Positions 34,925 through 46,762 of a stretch of 64,000 nt of DNA are shown here, one piece after another (positions within the stretch are counted from its first letter, which is position 1; each line of letters starts with the position of its first letter). This DNA comes from Chrysoporthe austroafricana (Eukaryota; Ascomycota; Sordariomycetes; Diaporthales; Cryphonectriaceae): assembly GCA_001051155.2 (NCBI GenBank), contig JYIP02000005.1:3038001-3102000 (forward strand). Direction: 5' to 3'. The notes beneath the pieces are model-generated. The model worked only from the letters and a program-made list of their open reading frames with translations. It made no database searches and was not told the origin of the DNA. Made by a program: the position numbers and the translations under genes.

Positions 34925-37900
34925 ATGTCGGCAGAGCTCTCCCCGCGAGCGGTGCGCTTCTCGAACGGCGACGACGACCTGCCGCGCCCTGTCCGGCCGC
35001 ACGCCATCGCCGCCGACTCGGGCGACTCCGGCTCCTCGGGCGACACCAACCTCGAGGCCAATGGCTTCAACGGCTTCGAGCGCCAGGACGAGCTGGGCTC
35101 GCTGAACCGCTATGCGGATCCCGCCAGCCAGGCCGGCTCCATGGCCTCGCTCGTCTCCGACGGCATGGGCAACGGCATCGCCGGCCGGCACCGCGGCGGC
35201 ACCTCAGAGACGGGCTCCATCCACAGCAACGGCACCTCCGCGAGGCCGCAGCGCCCCACCGGCCCAGCCAGGCAGCCCTCGAACACCTACCGCCCGATTC
35301 GCAGACCTCAGCTCACGGTGTACAACGACCCGCGCTCGGGGTCCCGGTCGCGGGCGATGCCCTCGAACTCGACCTTCGCACGGCAGGAGAGGGCCTACGT
35401 GCAGCGCCTGAACAACGCCCGGAAGCAAGACTACCCGTTTCCGTCCGAGTACGACCCGATGAGTTTCAATACGGTTGGCGATCCCGATAGCGATTCCGAG
35501 GGGGAGACCCCCGGGTCTGAAGCCCCATACAGCGCCGAGCCCGATCACGACGACGCGAGGCGGCTCTTCGAAGGAGACGACGAGGAGGACGTCGAGCCGA
35601 CAGAGGAGGACATGAGGGACGCCGACAGCCGGGAGAGGTTGGAATGGCACGGGATGCTGGCCGCTGTGCTCACCGGCGATGTCTTCCGGCAGGAGAAGAA
35701 GCGGTTGATCGGCGCCTCCGAGCAAGAGGTGGGCAAGAATGCGCAGAAGGCCGAGTTGTGGCTGGGCATTCGCTCGCGGATATGCGGGAGGCATCTGCCG
35801 GTACAGCGCCGGATGGTCGAAGATGCACGGGGCACCATGGACCGCGTCATCGAGGACATCATCAACTTCCAGATCGCTGGCGAGTCAGAGGCTGGCAAGC
35901 CCCCGGCAGAGCAGGTCCGCGATATGGTCGCCAAGATCGACAAGCTTGAGAGCCTGTACCCCACGAGAGAGGCCATGCTGCAGGCACACTCCTCGGCCAG
36001 GTCGGCCCTCTTTACGGACGCCTGCGAAGCCATAATATCCTGGTACAATATCAATGAGCTGATCAACACCGAGCTGCTCGTGTTGAGGAGATGGGTCGGG
36101 AATGACGAGCTTGACTTCCTGCGCACCAGGGAGCGGTCTCCCATCTCGAACGGGATCGGTGACGAGGCATCATTCCTCGACAAATTACTGAAGGAGGATG
36201 GTCTCAAGTCATTACACGAGCACTGGGAAGAGGACGTCGGGGGCAACAAGAGCAAGCGCGAGAGCATGCTGACAGCCATCACCAACACGATACTGAAGGC
36301 CAAGGAGACGCTCATCCTCAACGCGGAAGCATTCAAGAAGCGGCATCTACCTCCATACATCGAAGATCTTCTCACGCTGATCAGCTTCCCTTCCCGGCTG
36401 ATCGAGGAGATCATCAAGGTCCGACTGGCATATGCGAAAAGGATGAAGGAGTCGGCTCAGCAGAATCCAATGCTGCAGGACCAGATGATCTCGCAGTTCC
36501 AGGTCTTGTTGAACCTCGCCATCGGCATCAAGGCTGAGTACCTTGGGATTTCGCAACCCGAGCCCGGCTGGGAGCTCCCACCTTGCATCGATGAGGCATT
36601 TGATCAATCTGTCCTGGAAGCCTTGAAGTATTACTTCAAGATGCTCAACTGGAGGCTTAGTGGTAACAAGAACACCTTCAAAGAGGCAGAACTTCTGTTC
36701 CAAGAATGGGAGTTTATCAACGAGATTGGCAGTCATTTGGACCACGGTGACGTCGAAGTCGCGGAGCAGTTCAGCAACCTCACATTCAAGGCCTTCAGAC
36801 GCCTGAGCGACACGTTCGAAAGGGAGCTACAGAGGAAACCAAAGGAGAGCCCCTCAGAAATGAGCAAGCGGTACAAACAGATCCTGGACTCTGTCCGAGT
36901 GCGTCAGAGAATGCTTCAGCGCTTCTCCAGGATGTTGAGCGGCAATTACGAGAATGCGTGCGACTTTAGCATAGCATTTGGGCCCGACCGAATGCACGAC
37001 TTATTTGCGCGACTTGTCGAATCCGGTCACTTCCAGATCTACACCGCGAGCATTGAGCATGAGGGTGTGATTCTAGTGGCTTCGCCGTCACTGAAGGGTC
37101 GTCCGGATGAAATACAGTCTATTATTGGGACTGCTTCATACGAGCACGTCACAGAGGACCCAACCAACCCCTACATCTTGATCATCCGGGCTGAAAACGC
37201 ACCGAACTGGTATGGGCCTCAGGTATCGATGACCGTGCGAGAAGAGCCGTTGGATCTGAAGATGGGTCACCTGAGGCTGATCGCCGGTGGATCTCAAAAT
37301 CGGCTTACGGCTGCGAGGAGATATTTCATGGAGCTCATCGACATGCACCTCGATCTCGTCGTGGAGCAACGGTCAAACCTCAAGAGAGTCAATATGAAGC
37401 TGGGCGACATCAAGAAGGTGGCTTACAAGCTGTCAAACACCTTCATGGACAGCGTGGAGACGATCCGCTCGCAGACAAAAGGCATGCAGGTGCAAGACCT
37501 TATTCAGACGTGTTTCATCTTCGCTACAGAATTTGGTCAACGGTCACTGCTGTTCATGGACAGCAACCGCCGGCAGATGAACAACATCAAGTTGACGAAG
37601 CTGGCACTGGACTGGGTCAGCTTCATCTGCGATGATTGTGTTTCGTCTGACCGCAAGACTTTCCGATGGGCTGTTGTGGCTCTCGAGTTCGCCATGGGCA
37701 TGACCCGCGGCAGACATATTCTGGCGCTGGGAGATGATGAATACGCCAAGTTGCGGGAGAAGGTCGCTGGGTGCATGTCTTTGCTGATCTCTCACTTCGA
37801 CATCATGGGTGCACGATCGACCGTCGCAGCCCAGGCCGAGAAGCAGAGGTTGGAAGCTCTTGTTGGCCAATTCAGGAGGCTAGACAAGGGCAAGAACGTC

Positions 37901-39088
37901 GATGACCAGACCGCCTCACAGTTCGTGCTCGACCACAGGATGCAAGAACTCTCCAAGATTGACGAGGCGAGAAAGCAGATCATGCTGGGGCGGTCTGCCC
38001 TGGGCCGCGTCCTGGAGGCTTCGAACGAGGTCGATCGATCCCTCGCATACCTCTCATCTACTGCCACCAACTTTACGATGCGATGGCAGCAAGGTCACTT
38101 TGTCGGCGGCGGAACGTTTGGCAATGTCTACGCCGCTATGAACTTGGACACTGGACACGTGATGGCTGTGAAAGAGATCAGGCTGCAGGATCCGAAGCTG
38201 ATCCCCACGATCGCCACGCAGATCAAGGACGAGATGCGTGTCCTGGAATCCGTTGACCACCCGAACGTCGTGTCTTACTTCGGTATCGAGGTCCACAGAG
38301 ACAGGGTCTACATCTTCATGGAGTTCTGTTCGGGAGGCTCTCTGGCCAACCTGCTTGAGCATGGCCGCATTGAGGATGAGCAAGTCATCATGGTCTACGC
38401 GCTGCAGCTTTTGGAAGGTCTTGCTTACCTCCATGAAGTCAAGATCGCCCATCGCGATATTAAACCAGAAAGTGAGTCTCATATGTGCCACTAGCCAACG
38501 AAAGGTTAGCTAACCAGTGCCGCAGACATCCTCCTCGACCACAACGGTATCATCAAGTACGTCGACTTCGGCGCCGCCAAAGTTATCGCGCGTCAGGGAC
38601 GCACTCTTGTCCAAGACATGGCGTCTACGAAACCTAACAAGTCGATGACCGGCACGCCGATGTATATGTCCCCCGAGGTCATCAAGGGTGAGAACCCAGG
38701 GCACTTCGGCGCGGTAGATATCTGGTCACTGGGCTGCGTAATCCTCGAAATGGCTACTGGCCGCCGGCCGTGGGCCAACCTGGATAACGAGTGGGCTATT
38801 ATGTATAACATCGCCCAGGGCAACCAGCCGCAGCTCCCGACGCCTGACCAGCTGTCTCCCGATGGCATCGACTTCTTGAGGCGCTGCTTCCTCAAGGATA
38901 GCAGGAAGAGGGCGACTGCGGTTGAGCTCCTGCAACACGATTGGATCATGACGATACGCAGGAGTGTGGTGGAGCCCAGCACGCCCAGTGAGGCGAGTGC
39001 TAGCAACCAGACGACGCCGAATACAAATTCCGCATCTAGTGGGAGAGGAAGTTTGGGTGCGGATGGGATGTTCTCGGTCGCGGAGTGA
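34925..39088 (+). CDS. SSK2: MAP kinase kinase kinase, Ssk2/SskB type (HOG pathway)
   Basis: Cytosolic serine/threonine kinase at the top of the high-osmolarity (Hog1/SakA) cascade. In yeast it is activated by the response regulator Ssk1 and phosphorylates Pbs2. I predict two exons: 34925-38471 and 38526-39088. The 54-nt intron splits the asparagine codon of the catalytic loop, so HRDIKPE joins NILLDHNG. About 1,369 residues result. The first 250 residues are low-complexity and acidic; the long middle is the conserved helical regulatory region of Ssk2/Ssk22. The kinase domain begins near residue 1040, with Gly loop GGGTFGNVY, Lys motif VKEI, HRDIKPEN, DFG in YVDFGAAK, activation/P+1 segment MTGTPMYMSPEV and DIWSLGCVI. 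I chose MSAELSPRAVRF as start; the in-frame methionine at 34844 would add 27 repeat-derived residues. Confidence 0.95.
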
Positions 39089-39670
39089 AGCCCATCTCAC
39101 GCTCGCTGTATCACAACCACATACATATGGCCCCCTACGCATGCATAGTGCGCCAACGACTGTACACATTCTTGCTGTTTTGCCCAGCTTCAAGACCCTG
39201 AAGCGGTCACTCACTCGCGCGGCCAGCTGGCCAAAGCCTATCATTTTGACAGCATTATCTGGCGAGTTCTGGACCTTTTTTTTTTTTTTTATCCCATGGT
39301 GTTTTCGACAGGTCGTCTGAGCTTATTTTCTACTGGGGGCATTCTGTGAACGGCTTTAACGACGAAACGAATGACCAGCACCACCTAGCAACACATTTGG
39401 AAACGGAGTCATACGCGGTGGCGGGATAGAAGTTTGCCATAACATTTCGCTTTGTAAAAGACCGCGCGAGTGCATTCATCGGGGGGTCAGTGGGCGGATG
39501 CGGCTGCCGTTTCGAAGAGACCAACAGCGCCTGAAATAGTAAGGGGAGCCAGACACATACATATCGCTCCGGCTTGCCCCTGGTTCGGGACAGAAAGAAA
39601 GTAAATCATAATAACTATCATTCCTTGTGCGTCATACTTACGAAGACTACTGGCCTCACCCGTCCTATAA

Positions 39671-39706
39671 GCACGCGCGAGTAAGCACGCGCGAGAGAGC
39701 ACGCGC
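39671..39706. repeat. GCACGCGCGAG short direct repeats
   Basis: The 11-mer occurs at 39671-39681 and 39685-39695, and a shortened copy (GCACGCGC) lies at 39699-39706. The units are spaced 14 bp apart. Confidence 0.8.
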
Positions 39707-40610
39707 ATATGCTATGAAGTCAGAGCGCCGACATGCGCGATGTTGGTTCGAATGGAGGGCACGGATTCCGACCAATGGCATCTCGCACAAACCTGTCCGC
39801 ATCGCACAAGGCTGAAAGCGTCTACATAGTTGCGTAAGATGGCTCTATTATTGAGCCGGCTCGCACGTGTGCTCATCAGCTGGCGTGCCCGATCAGCTGG
39901 CGTGCCGAAACCCGTTGGGGGCTGCCTCTATATAATCGCCCCGACCCGGGAAATGTCTCCAGAGTTGAGCCGCCTCCGGCGGTCGTCCTCGCGTGCCCCA
40001 CCGTGCCCACCAGGCACCCAGGCTCATGCGAACGGCCCCATGCGTCCCTAAGTCGGATAGATCAGGCCTTGCCAAGGCTCCGCCAATCGTGATCGTGCGT
40101 CTCCTCGGATCGTGTTCCGCGACGGTGGGTCCAGAGCGACACAACCTTGGAGATGATCAGTCTCCTTCTCGCATTGGGCAGAGGCGAACTGCGGCAGGGG
40201 ACGAGACAACATGTAGTTGGTCTTTCCCCGTTTCTCTGCCCGCTGCATATCGTAGGATCAAGAGGAAGTGGCAGCGAAGCTTAAAAAGTCGCCGAGCGGA
40301 GAGAACAAGGCAACGTGCGGTTGATTCCCTGGCCTGAAGCAGGCTGACCAGACGGGCATGCGAACGCTCAAAATATTAATTCCTACTGATAGCAGCTCCC
40401 TCGAGTCCGCCACTCTGGACAAATTATCCCAGCGCTGCTCTGTCTGCTTACATTGATTGCACTTTCTCGAGTCTATAGGACGGGATTCGTCACAGAGATC
40501 CAGCCCGTCTCCGTATCCGATCCTCCAGTCCACCTGTCGCATCTCCTCAAACCGCATACTTGAAACGGACTTAGCCCACCTCCCAGACGCGCACGTACAA
40601 CGCTTGCGTC

Positions 40611-40616
40611 TATAAA
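40611..40616 (+). promoter_or_regulatory. TATA box of the P450 at 40771
   Basis: TATAAA lies 155-160 bp upstream of the start codon. This fits a TATA promoter with a 5' UTR of roughly 100 nt. Confidence 0.55.
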
Positions 40617-40770
40617 CTAGAGACCACTCAGGTGATCAGCTCTATGAAACGCCGCCTCATCTCTCGCGCTCATAAGTAGCTCCCATCCCGCAGACTTCGT
40701 TCGTCACATAAGCCTCAAGCCCCTCGCCGGGAGACCATAACGACCAAACCAGGTCACCGTTGTACGCATC

Positions 40771-42555
40771 ATGGAGGTAGCCTTCCCATGGAAGGCAATG
40801 ACGGCGACGTCCACCGTCGCCGCCTGCGCCGCAGTGACTGTCTTCAGGCCACAGTGGTCCACAGCGGCCTTCGCCGGCTACTTTGCGTGCGGCTGGATGC
40901 TCAACCTCCTCGGTTGGGCTTTCTGGAGCATCATCCTGTACCCCAAAGTTTTCTCGCCCCTTCGCGGCCTGCCGGAACCCAAAAATCCATCGTGGTACAA
41001 TGGGCAGTGGCAGAAGATCAGGGACGTGCCCAGCGGTGTTCCTATGCAGGAATGGTATTTGATTACTCCTCGCCATCCCAGTCTGGACTGGGTCGCCTTC
41101 GAACAGAGATGTTGACATCGAGACAGGACGGCCACGGTGCCGCACAACGGCCTGATCCGCTACCTCGGCCCCCTAAACCAGGAGCGACTCCTCGTCGCCT
41201 CCCCCAAGGGCATGGCCGAGGTCCTCGTGACCAAGAGCTACGACTTCCAGAAGCCCGCCGCGATGCGCTTCGGCCTCTCGCGCCTCCTCGGCTTCGGGAT
41301 CCTCATGGCTGAGGGCGATGAGCATAAGATCCAGCGGCGCAACCTCATGCCGGCGTTCGCCTTCCGTCACATCAAGGACTTGTACCCGGCCTTCTGGGAG
41401 AAGGCGCGCGAGGGCGTGCACGCCATGACGCAGGAGGTCCTGCTCCAGGCCGCCCAGGAGCCCTCGCCCACAGCCGCCACATCTGACCCGGAGAAGTCCG
41501 CCGCCGCACAGGCCGATGGCAGGACGGGCTTCCTGGAGATCGGCGGATGGGCGTCCCGCATCACGCTCGACATCATCGGCGTCGCGGGCCTGGGCCAGGA
41601 CTTCGGCGCCATCGCGGACCCGACCAACCCGCTATACCTGACGTACAATGCCATCTTCCGGCCCTCCCAGCAGGCGCAGCTGCTCGACTTGCTGAGGCTC
41701 GTCCTCCCCGGGTGGCTCGTCGCTCGGCTCCCCGTGAAGCGCAACTCGGACATCAGGGGCGCGGCGCAGACGATCCGCGCCACGTGCGCCGAGCTCATCC
41801 GCGAGAAGAAGGAGAAGCTCGCGCGCAAGGAGCTGACGGACGTGGACATCCTGAGCGTGGCCCTGGAGAGCGGCGGGTTCACCGACGACAACCTGGTCGA
41901 CCAACTCATGACGTTCCTGGCCGCGGGCCACGAGACGACAGCGAGCAGCATGACCTGGGCGATCTACATGCTGTGCCGGTACCCCGAGATGCAGAGCCGG
42001 CTGCGGCGGGAGATCCGGGAGCGGCTGCCGAGCCTCGACGACGCGGGCACCATCTCGAGCCTGGACATCGACCGCATGCCGTACCTCAACGCGGTGTGCT
42101 CAGAGGTGCTGCGGTACTACGCGCCAGCGCCGTTGACGCTGCGCGAGGCGGCCGTGGACACGACCATCCTGGGGACGAGAGTGCCCAAGGGCACGAGGAT
42201 CGCGCTGGGGATCAGCGCAGCCAACACGGACCCAGCGCAGTGGGGGCCCGAGGCGCGGCGCTTCAACCCGGAGCGATGGCTTCCCAAGCATGAGGGCGAC
42301 AAGGGCGCCGCGAGCGGCGGCGCGACGAGCAACTACGCCTTCATGACGTTCCTGCACGGGCCCAGGAGCTGTATCGGCTCCAACTTCGCCAGGGCCGAGT
42401 TCGCATGCCTGCTCGCGGCGTGGGTCGGGAAGATGGAGTTCGAGCTGAGGTACCCTGAGGATGCCGACGAGGAGAAGCTCGAGATCAAGACCGGGATATC
42501 GATTCGGCCGTTGAAGGGAATGAATGTGAAGGTGAAGGTCCTGGACGGGTGGTGA
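40771..42555 (+). CDS. cytochrome P450 monooxygenase (second, unrelated)
   Basis: Membrane-bound haem monooxygenase. I predict two exons: 40771-41054 and 41127-42555. The 72-nt intron (GTATTT donor, GACAG acceptor) rebuilds MQEWTATVPHNGLIRYLG, and the product is about 570 residues. The N-terminus has two hydrophobic stretches (about residues 16-55), so the anchor may be a hairpin. Motifs are the C-helix region HKIQRRNLMPAF, I-helix FLAAGHETTASS, ExxR SEVLR, PERW and haem loop FLHGPRSCIG. The sequence is quite unlike the P450 at 4588, so the two are not recent duplicates. The style is that of microsomal CYP4/CYP6-like fungal P450s; the substrate cannot be inferred. The gene stands alone, with no oxidoreductase partner or synthase next to it. 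Confidence 0.93.
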
Positions 42556-45500
42556 TAGGGCCGGATATATGAGATGCCTAGATAATAACTTAATAAGCTA
42601 TCTTGCGATAGTCGGTCTGTATACATACGATGGTATAAGTTCATTCGAGATGAGTCGGTTCGACCTGCCCGGCTCCCCGCCTGGCTGACTTTGTAGGCAG
42701 CAGATGATGAGGGATTGTGTCCTTTTCCCGTCATCCGTAACATTCTCAGTGCCTATTGCTCCTGAGAAGATATCCCCGACACTTCGCCAGGTTTCCATCA
42801 CCCGCTCTTGCTCCAGTCCCTTCGGAATCGAGTCTTCTGTTTGCTGAGCCGGAGGGCCATTGCACAGCAAGCTGAAGTGACCATAGACTGCTCCTGATCA
42901 ACATATCGATGTGCTATGTATTTATCTCCACGACATGGAGATCCGCGATCCCAGGCCCTGTGGATCGGCCGGCAGTACAGATAATACGAGGCATCTTCAG
43001 GCGTCTTGTTTTCCATAGTAGCCAGCCCAGGACCATCCAACCATCCAAGACATTCTGCGATATGAGCAGACATGGCCCAGCCGCTGCTGGGGAGGCGATT
43101 CGCAAATAGCTTTCTTGTAGGCACTTTGGCGTTCAGAGCCGTTTCTCAACGGGCTTCAGGGTATCTAGTTTTCATCCTCACGCCTTTTCCTTCCTCTCTC
43201 ACTATAAACCCATCCTCGCCATCTCACTAATAGCCGCGGGCACAACCATGCAGCCAACTCCACCGTAGACCAACAGCACAATCCACAGGGTCAGCGGTCG
43301 TCCAGACCCCGTCCCTGGTATTCTGCAGATAGATGAGAATGAGCGTGGGTGGCTAATCTCTCAGCTGATGCTGGGTCACTGCCTCCTGATGCTCTCTGCA
43401 GTTCGCGAGAACTCCTCGGAGCCGCTTTAGAAGAGCTGTATCAAATGAGGGAATTAACGCCCAACCATGGTAATGCGATCAACTCCCTCGATTTGCCACC
43501 GTATGAGTCGCAGCAAGACAAGGCAAACGGCTCCGCACGGCCTCCCTCACATGTCCACGAACACTGACGCCGGGACACCCCACCAGAGCCCCCTTGGGAG
43601 TGCGCTGCCGCTCGAGCGTCGAGCCCCCCTCCGCAAGCCGGGTCACTACGTGAAAAGCGACGACTCCTGCCGCTTCGCACTCCACAGCGGTGGTGGGTTG
43701 ATCGACTCTTCCCTTCGTACGATCCAGAAGAGACAATTGCCGAGTGGCCTCATCCCTATGTCCACAAATCTATAGGGCCAGGACCTCCCCCCTCTCCCAA
43801 GGAACACAGCCTGTGTGTCGACGTCAGCGCAGCCCAGATGAGCAGCAAGCAAGGAGGCATCTCAGGATCCCGCGAGCGGCCCAGTCCTCGGGCCCAATGA
43901 GATCCCCACATCAGCCCTTCTCCCTGTCACGCAGCGGTTGTAGCCTCGAGCCGTGATAGGTGAGCCTCGCCCTCGGGGATCGATCGATCGTCCAACGGCC
44001 GGGTGAGTAGAACCGATATTCAACCGTCGTGGGCTCTAACGCCCTCCGCGCTTGGTCCTTCCCCTCCCCCCTCCCCGGTTCATGCGAGCCCACCACAGCT
44101 TGTCTCGGTGCGGCTGACTGGCAGCGCATCGTTTCCAGATCGGAGGCAGGGGGTCGGGGCTGGGTGTATGTGTATATGCGTGTGTGAGATCCCGAACCGT
44201 CGAGGTCAGACAAGCGCATGCAGGCGGGTCTCGTCTCCCGTCTCTCGGGACCGCTCGAGAAGAGGGTGCGTGCTCTAGCCCTTGGTGGAGGCCGTGACTC
44301 GTTCCCGTTTCGGCGGTCGAGCTGCTGGTCGAGACGGCAGCACGGGGTCTCGAGTCCCTGAGAGACATCTCATTTTGGGCAAAGGGTGGCCCAGTCTCGG
44401 GATGCCGAGGGGAGAGGGAAGACGGGCAGCACACCACCACCCTCACCAGAGCCGTGCCGCTCAGCGGCCTCGCCTGTACTTGCTCATGACTCTCGTAGAG
44501 GCCTTTCCTAGGCCCGCCGTAGGATGCCCCTCTTCTTGGTGGCGTCTTTGTCAGGACATTTCCCTTCAGGCCATCCTTCTCTCGGTGAGCCTCCATGCCA
44601 TCTCTTCCCGTCGGCCCCTTGATCCTCACCGCAGCAACGGCCGGATCCAGGCGCGAGGCTCGATGACGAGCATGTCCAGGAGGGGCGGCAGCTCGACCCG
44701 CAAGCCCGCCCAGGCAGGGCAGAACAATCTGGAAATCACGATCATGCACCTCTGAACTGAACATGAAACAGCCCTGGTCGGGCCGAGGGCTCGAGCACTC
44801 GCTCGCCTTCGCAGGCTCCCCGCCGCCCCTCTCTCTCTCTCTATAGGGTGCGCTGCCCTCGCGGGATGGGCAAAGCTGAGATGGAGGCGGATCCGTGCGC
44901 CAGGCCCGCCGCCCGTCCGTCTGTGCATGAGGACCGGTGAGACCTGCAGGGCTGATCGCCCTCTCCCCTCTTTTATGCCCTCCCGGCCGGCTCCCTCCCC
45001 CCCAAAAGGGCAGACAGAGCCAGACGGCCGCCTGGGCACGGGCTGGAGGGGAGCGCTCAGGCCCCTCCCCTCCATTTCTTCATCCCTCGAGTGCCGACGC
45101 AGGTCTCTGATGCGATAATGCAAGTCATCCGAGACCCTCTTTGTGTAATGGAGAGGGCGAAGGGGCCCGTGGGCGCCGGCGTGCCGTCCTCCCCTCCCCT
45201 CCCCTGCCCCGCTGCTGGCGTCGCCAACCCGGGGGCGCGGCCGCGCGTCGCTGGCTTTCCCTCTCTCTCTCCTTCCTCTCTCGCGCAGGGGGTGTTCGGT
45301 GATCGAGGGCTCATGTGTGTATACTGCGGACCCGCGAGAGAGAAAGAAGGTTTTGGGTGCGCTGTGGCGGTGTGAGCTTATTTTCATTCCTGTGTTCCAG
45401 CCGCGCCGTTCGGCGGCAGGCCAGGCGCTGGCAGGCACGCAGAGGTAGCCAGCCGCCCTTGGATCGCCCTCGAGCCGTGTCCCTCAGTCGTCATCCTAGG

Positions 45501-45865
45501 GTTTGTTGTTTCGGATCGGACTAGCAGCAGGAGACGGCGAGGTCTGGCTAGCGCTGCCGCGGGGCGGGAATGAGAGCGACGGGAGGTCATGGTCACGGGA
45601 ACGAGGGGGCCTTTTCTGGGTCCTGTAGTTTGGAAAGTTGATGGTGTGTGCTGAATTCAGCTACCGAGAGGCTCGAACAGCGCATGCGAGGCATGGCATG
45701 AGAGTATCTATACAAAAACGACAAAGTAGAGAGAATCGTGCCTCTTCAAAAAAAAAACGCCGACGCCGCGTACCTGGTGTGGCCGTGCCATCACAGACTA
45801 TAATAGTTCAGAGAGAGAACAAGAAGAAGAATTGAATCGATAAAAAAAGAAAATAGTAGTGGTGA
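42556..45865. other. gene-poor intergenic region
   Basis: A 3.3-kb spacer. The first 800 bp after the P450 are moderate in GC; from about 43.9 kb it becomes very GC-rich with C-rich and CT-rich stretches (CTCTCT near 44830, CCCTCCCCT near 45190). Open frames on both strands reach 270 codons but overlap each other, start at arbitrary points and have no domain or splice support. I call no gene. DNA close to 45.8 kb should be the 3' flank of the SANT-like gene. Confidence 0.5.
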
Positions 45866-46762
45866 TCACCATGTCCCGTGTAGCCTGTTCCTCCTACTCC
45901 TCCCCCTGTTCTGGAGGCCTATCCTCTCGCTCCTGATGAGGCTCTTCCACCGCGAGCTCACACTGTTGTAGTCCCGGCCGGGAAGGTTGCGCACGCAGTC
46001 CTCCCACACCTCCTTGGACAGGTCGAGGTTCTTGACCTTCTCGAGCACGATCTCGACGAGCTTAGAGTCGTCCTCCACGCTCCACCGGCCGGGAGCCTCG
46101 CCCGTCTCCATGCTGGCGTCGCGCAGCGAGGAGGAGACGGCGGCGACGGCGTCCCTCCGCGGGGGCGACGCGCCGATCTTGTGGAAGTCCTCGCGGGTGA
46201 GCCCGCGGGGGACGTCGGGTGGGGCGATGCGCTGCCTCTTGGGGGTGGACGGCGCAGCGCGCGGTGGCCTCTCGGCGGGCGGCTGCGCGCCCTTGAAGAT
46301 GAACATGCCGCCGTCGGGCCGCGCGCCGCCAAAGATGTCGATATTCTCCTTCTGATCGTCGCCGTTGTCGTCACAGGCGTCGTCCTCCTCGTCGTCGCTG
46401 CTCCGCCCCAGGTCGTCCTCGGCCGGGCGCCTCCTCTTGTTAGGACCGCGCGGCGGGGCGGCGCGCTTCTTGATGCGGTAGCGGGGCAGCTCAGGCTGAG
46501 CGAGGGCGGCGCCCATGGGCTTGGCCTCGCGCCGCCGCAGCCGGCGGGCGGGACTGGGCATGGAAGCGAGCGGCGGCGAGGGCAGGTGGGCGCTGCTGTT
46601 GGGCCCGGCGAGCAGGCTGTGCAGGTTGCGGCACGAGTTGATGAGGTTGCCGATGGCGCTCTGGGTCGAGAAGCTCTGGGGGCTGGTGGGCGGCGAGATG
46701 AAGAGCGCGGACTGCAGCCGCGGCTGCGACGTGTCGCAGGTGAGGGCGGACGGCAGCAGCAT
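45866..46762 (-). CDS. orphan protein with C-terminal SANT/Myb-like domain and KEN box
   Basis: Function unknown. Single predicted exon; MLLPSALTCD at 46762 is the chosen start and gives 298 residues, while an in-frame methionine at 46843 would add 27. The N-terminus has a conserved-looking SPPTSPQSFSTQSAIGNLI motif with SP sites. Next come SPARRLRRREAKPMG and LPRYRIKKR, basic nuclear-localisation-like stretches. An acidic stretch (SSDDEEDDACDDNGDD) is followed directly by QKENIDIF, a KEN-box APC/C degron candidate. The C-terminal domain starts RWSVEDDSKLVEIVLEKV and has three tryptophans in Myb/SANT spacing (W...VWEDC...RWKSL), then a basic tail ending HGTW. I believe similar proteins of unknown role occur in other filamentous ascomycetes, but that is memory, not a search. 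A nuclear, cell-cycle-regulated DNA- or chromatin-binding protein is my inference. Confidence 0.72.
   Translation of the reverse strand: MLLPSALTCDTSQPRLQSALFISPPTSPQSFSTQSAIGNLINSCRNLHSLLAGPNSSAHLPSPPLASMPSPARRLRRREAKPMGAALAQPELPRYRIKKRAAPPRGPNKRRRPAEDDLGRSSDDEEDDACDDNGDDQKENIDIFGGARPDGGMFIFKGAQPPAERPPRAAPSTPKRQRIAPPDVPRGLTREDFHKIGASPPRRDAVAAVSSSLRDASMETGEAPGRWSVEDDSKLVEIVLEKVKNLDLSKEVWEDCVRNLPGRDYNSVSSRWKSLIRSERIGLQNRGRSRRNRLHGTW

Larger units (their letters stand above)
39089..40770. other. intergenic between MAPKKK and second P450
   Basis: A 1.7-kb spacer. A T-run at about 39276-39290 follows the kinase gene. Three GCACGCGC units sit at 39671-39706, and a TATA box precedes the P450. No supported gene or RNA. 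Confidence 0.55.

Noticed and set aside
4588..42555. The two P450 genes as one secondary-metabolite cluster
   Set aside because: They lie 34 kb apart, are unrelated in sequence, are separated by core housekeeping genes, and no synthase or pathway regulator is present.
44036..45438. 242- and 270-codon minus-strand open frames
   Set aside because: Low-complexity, overlapping frames on both strands and no recognisable protein segment.
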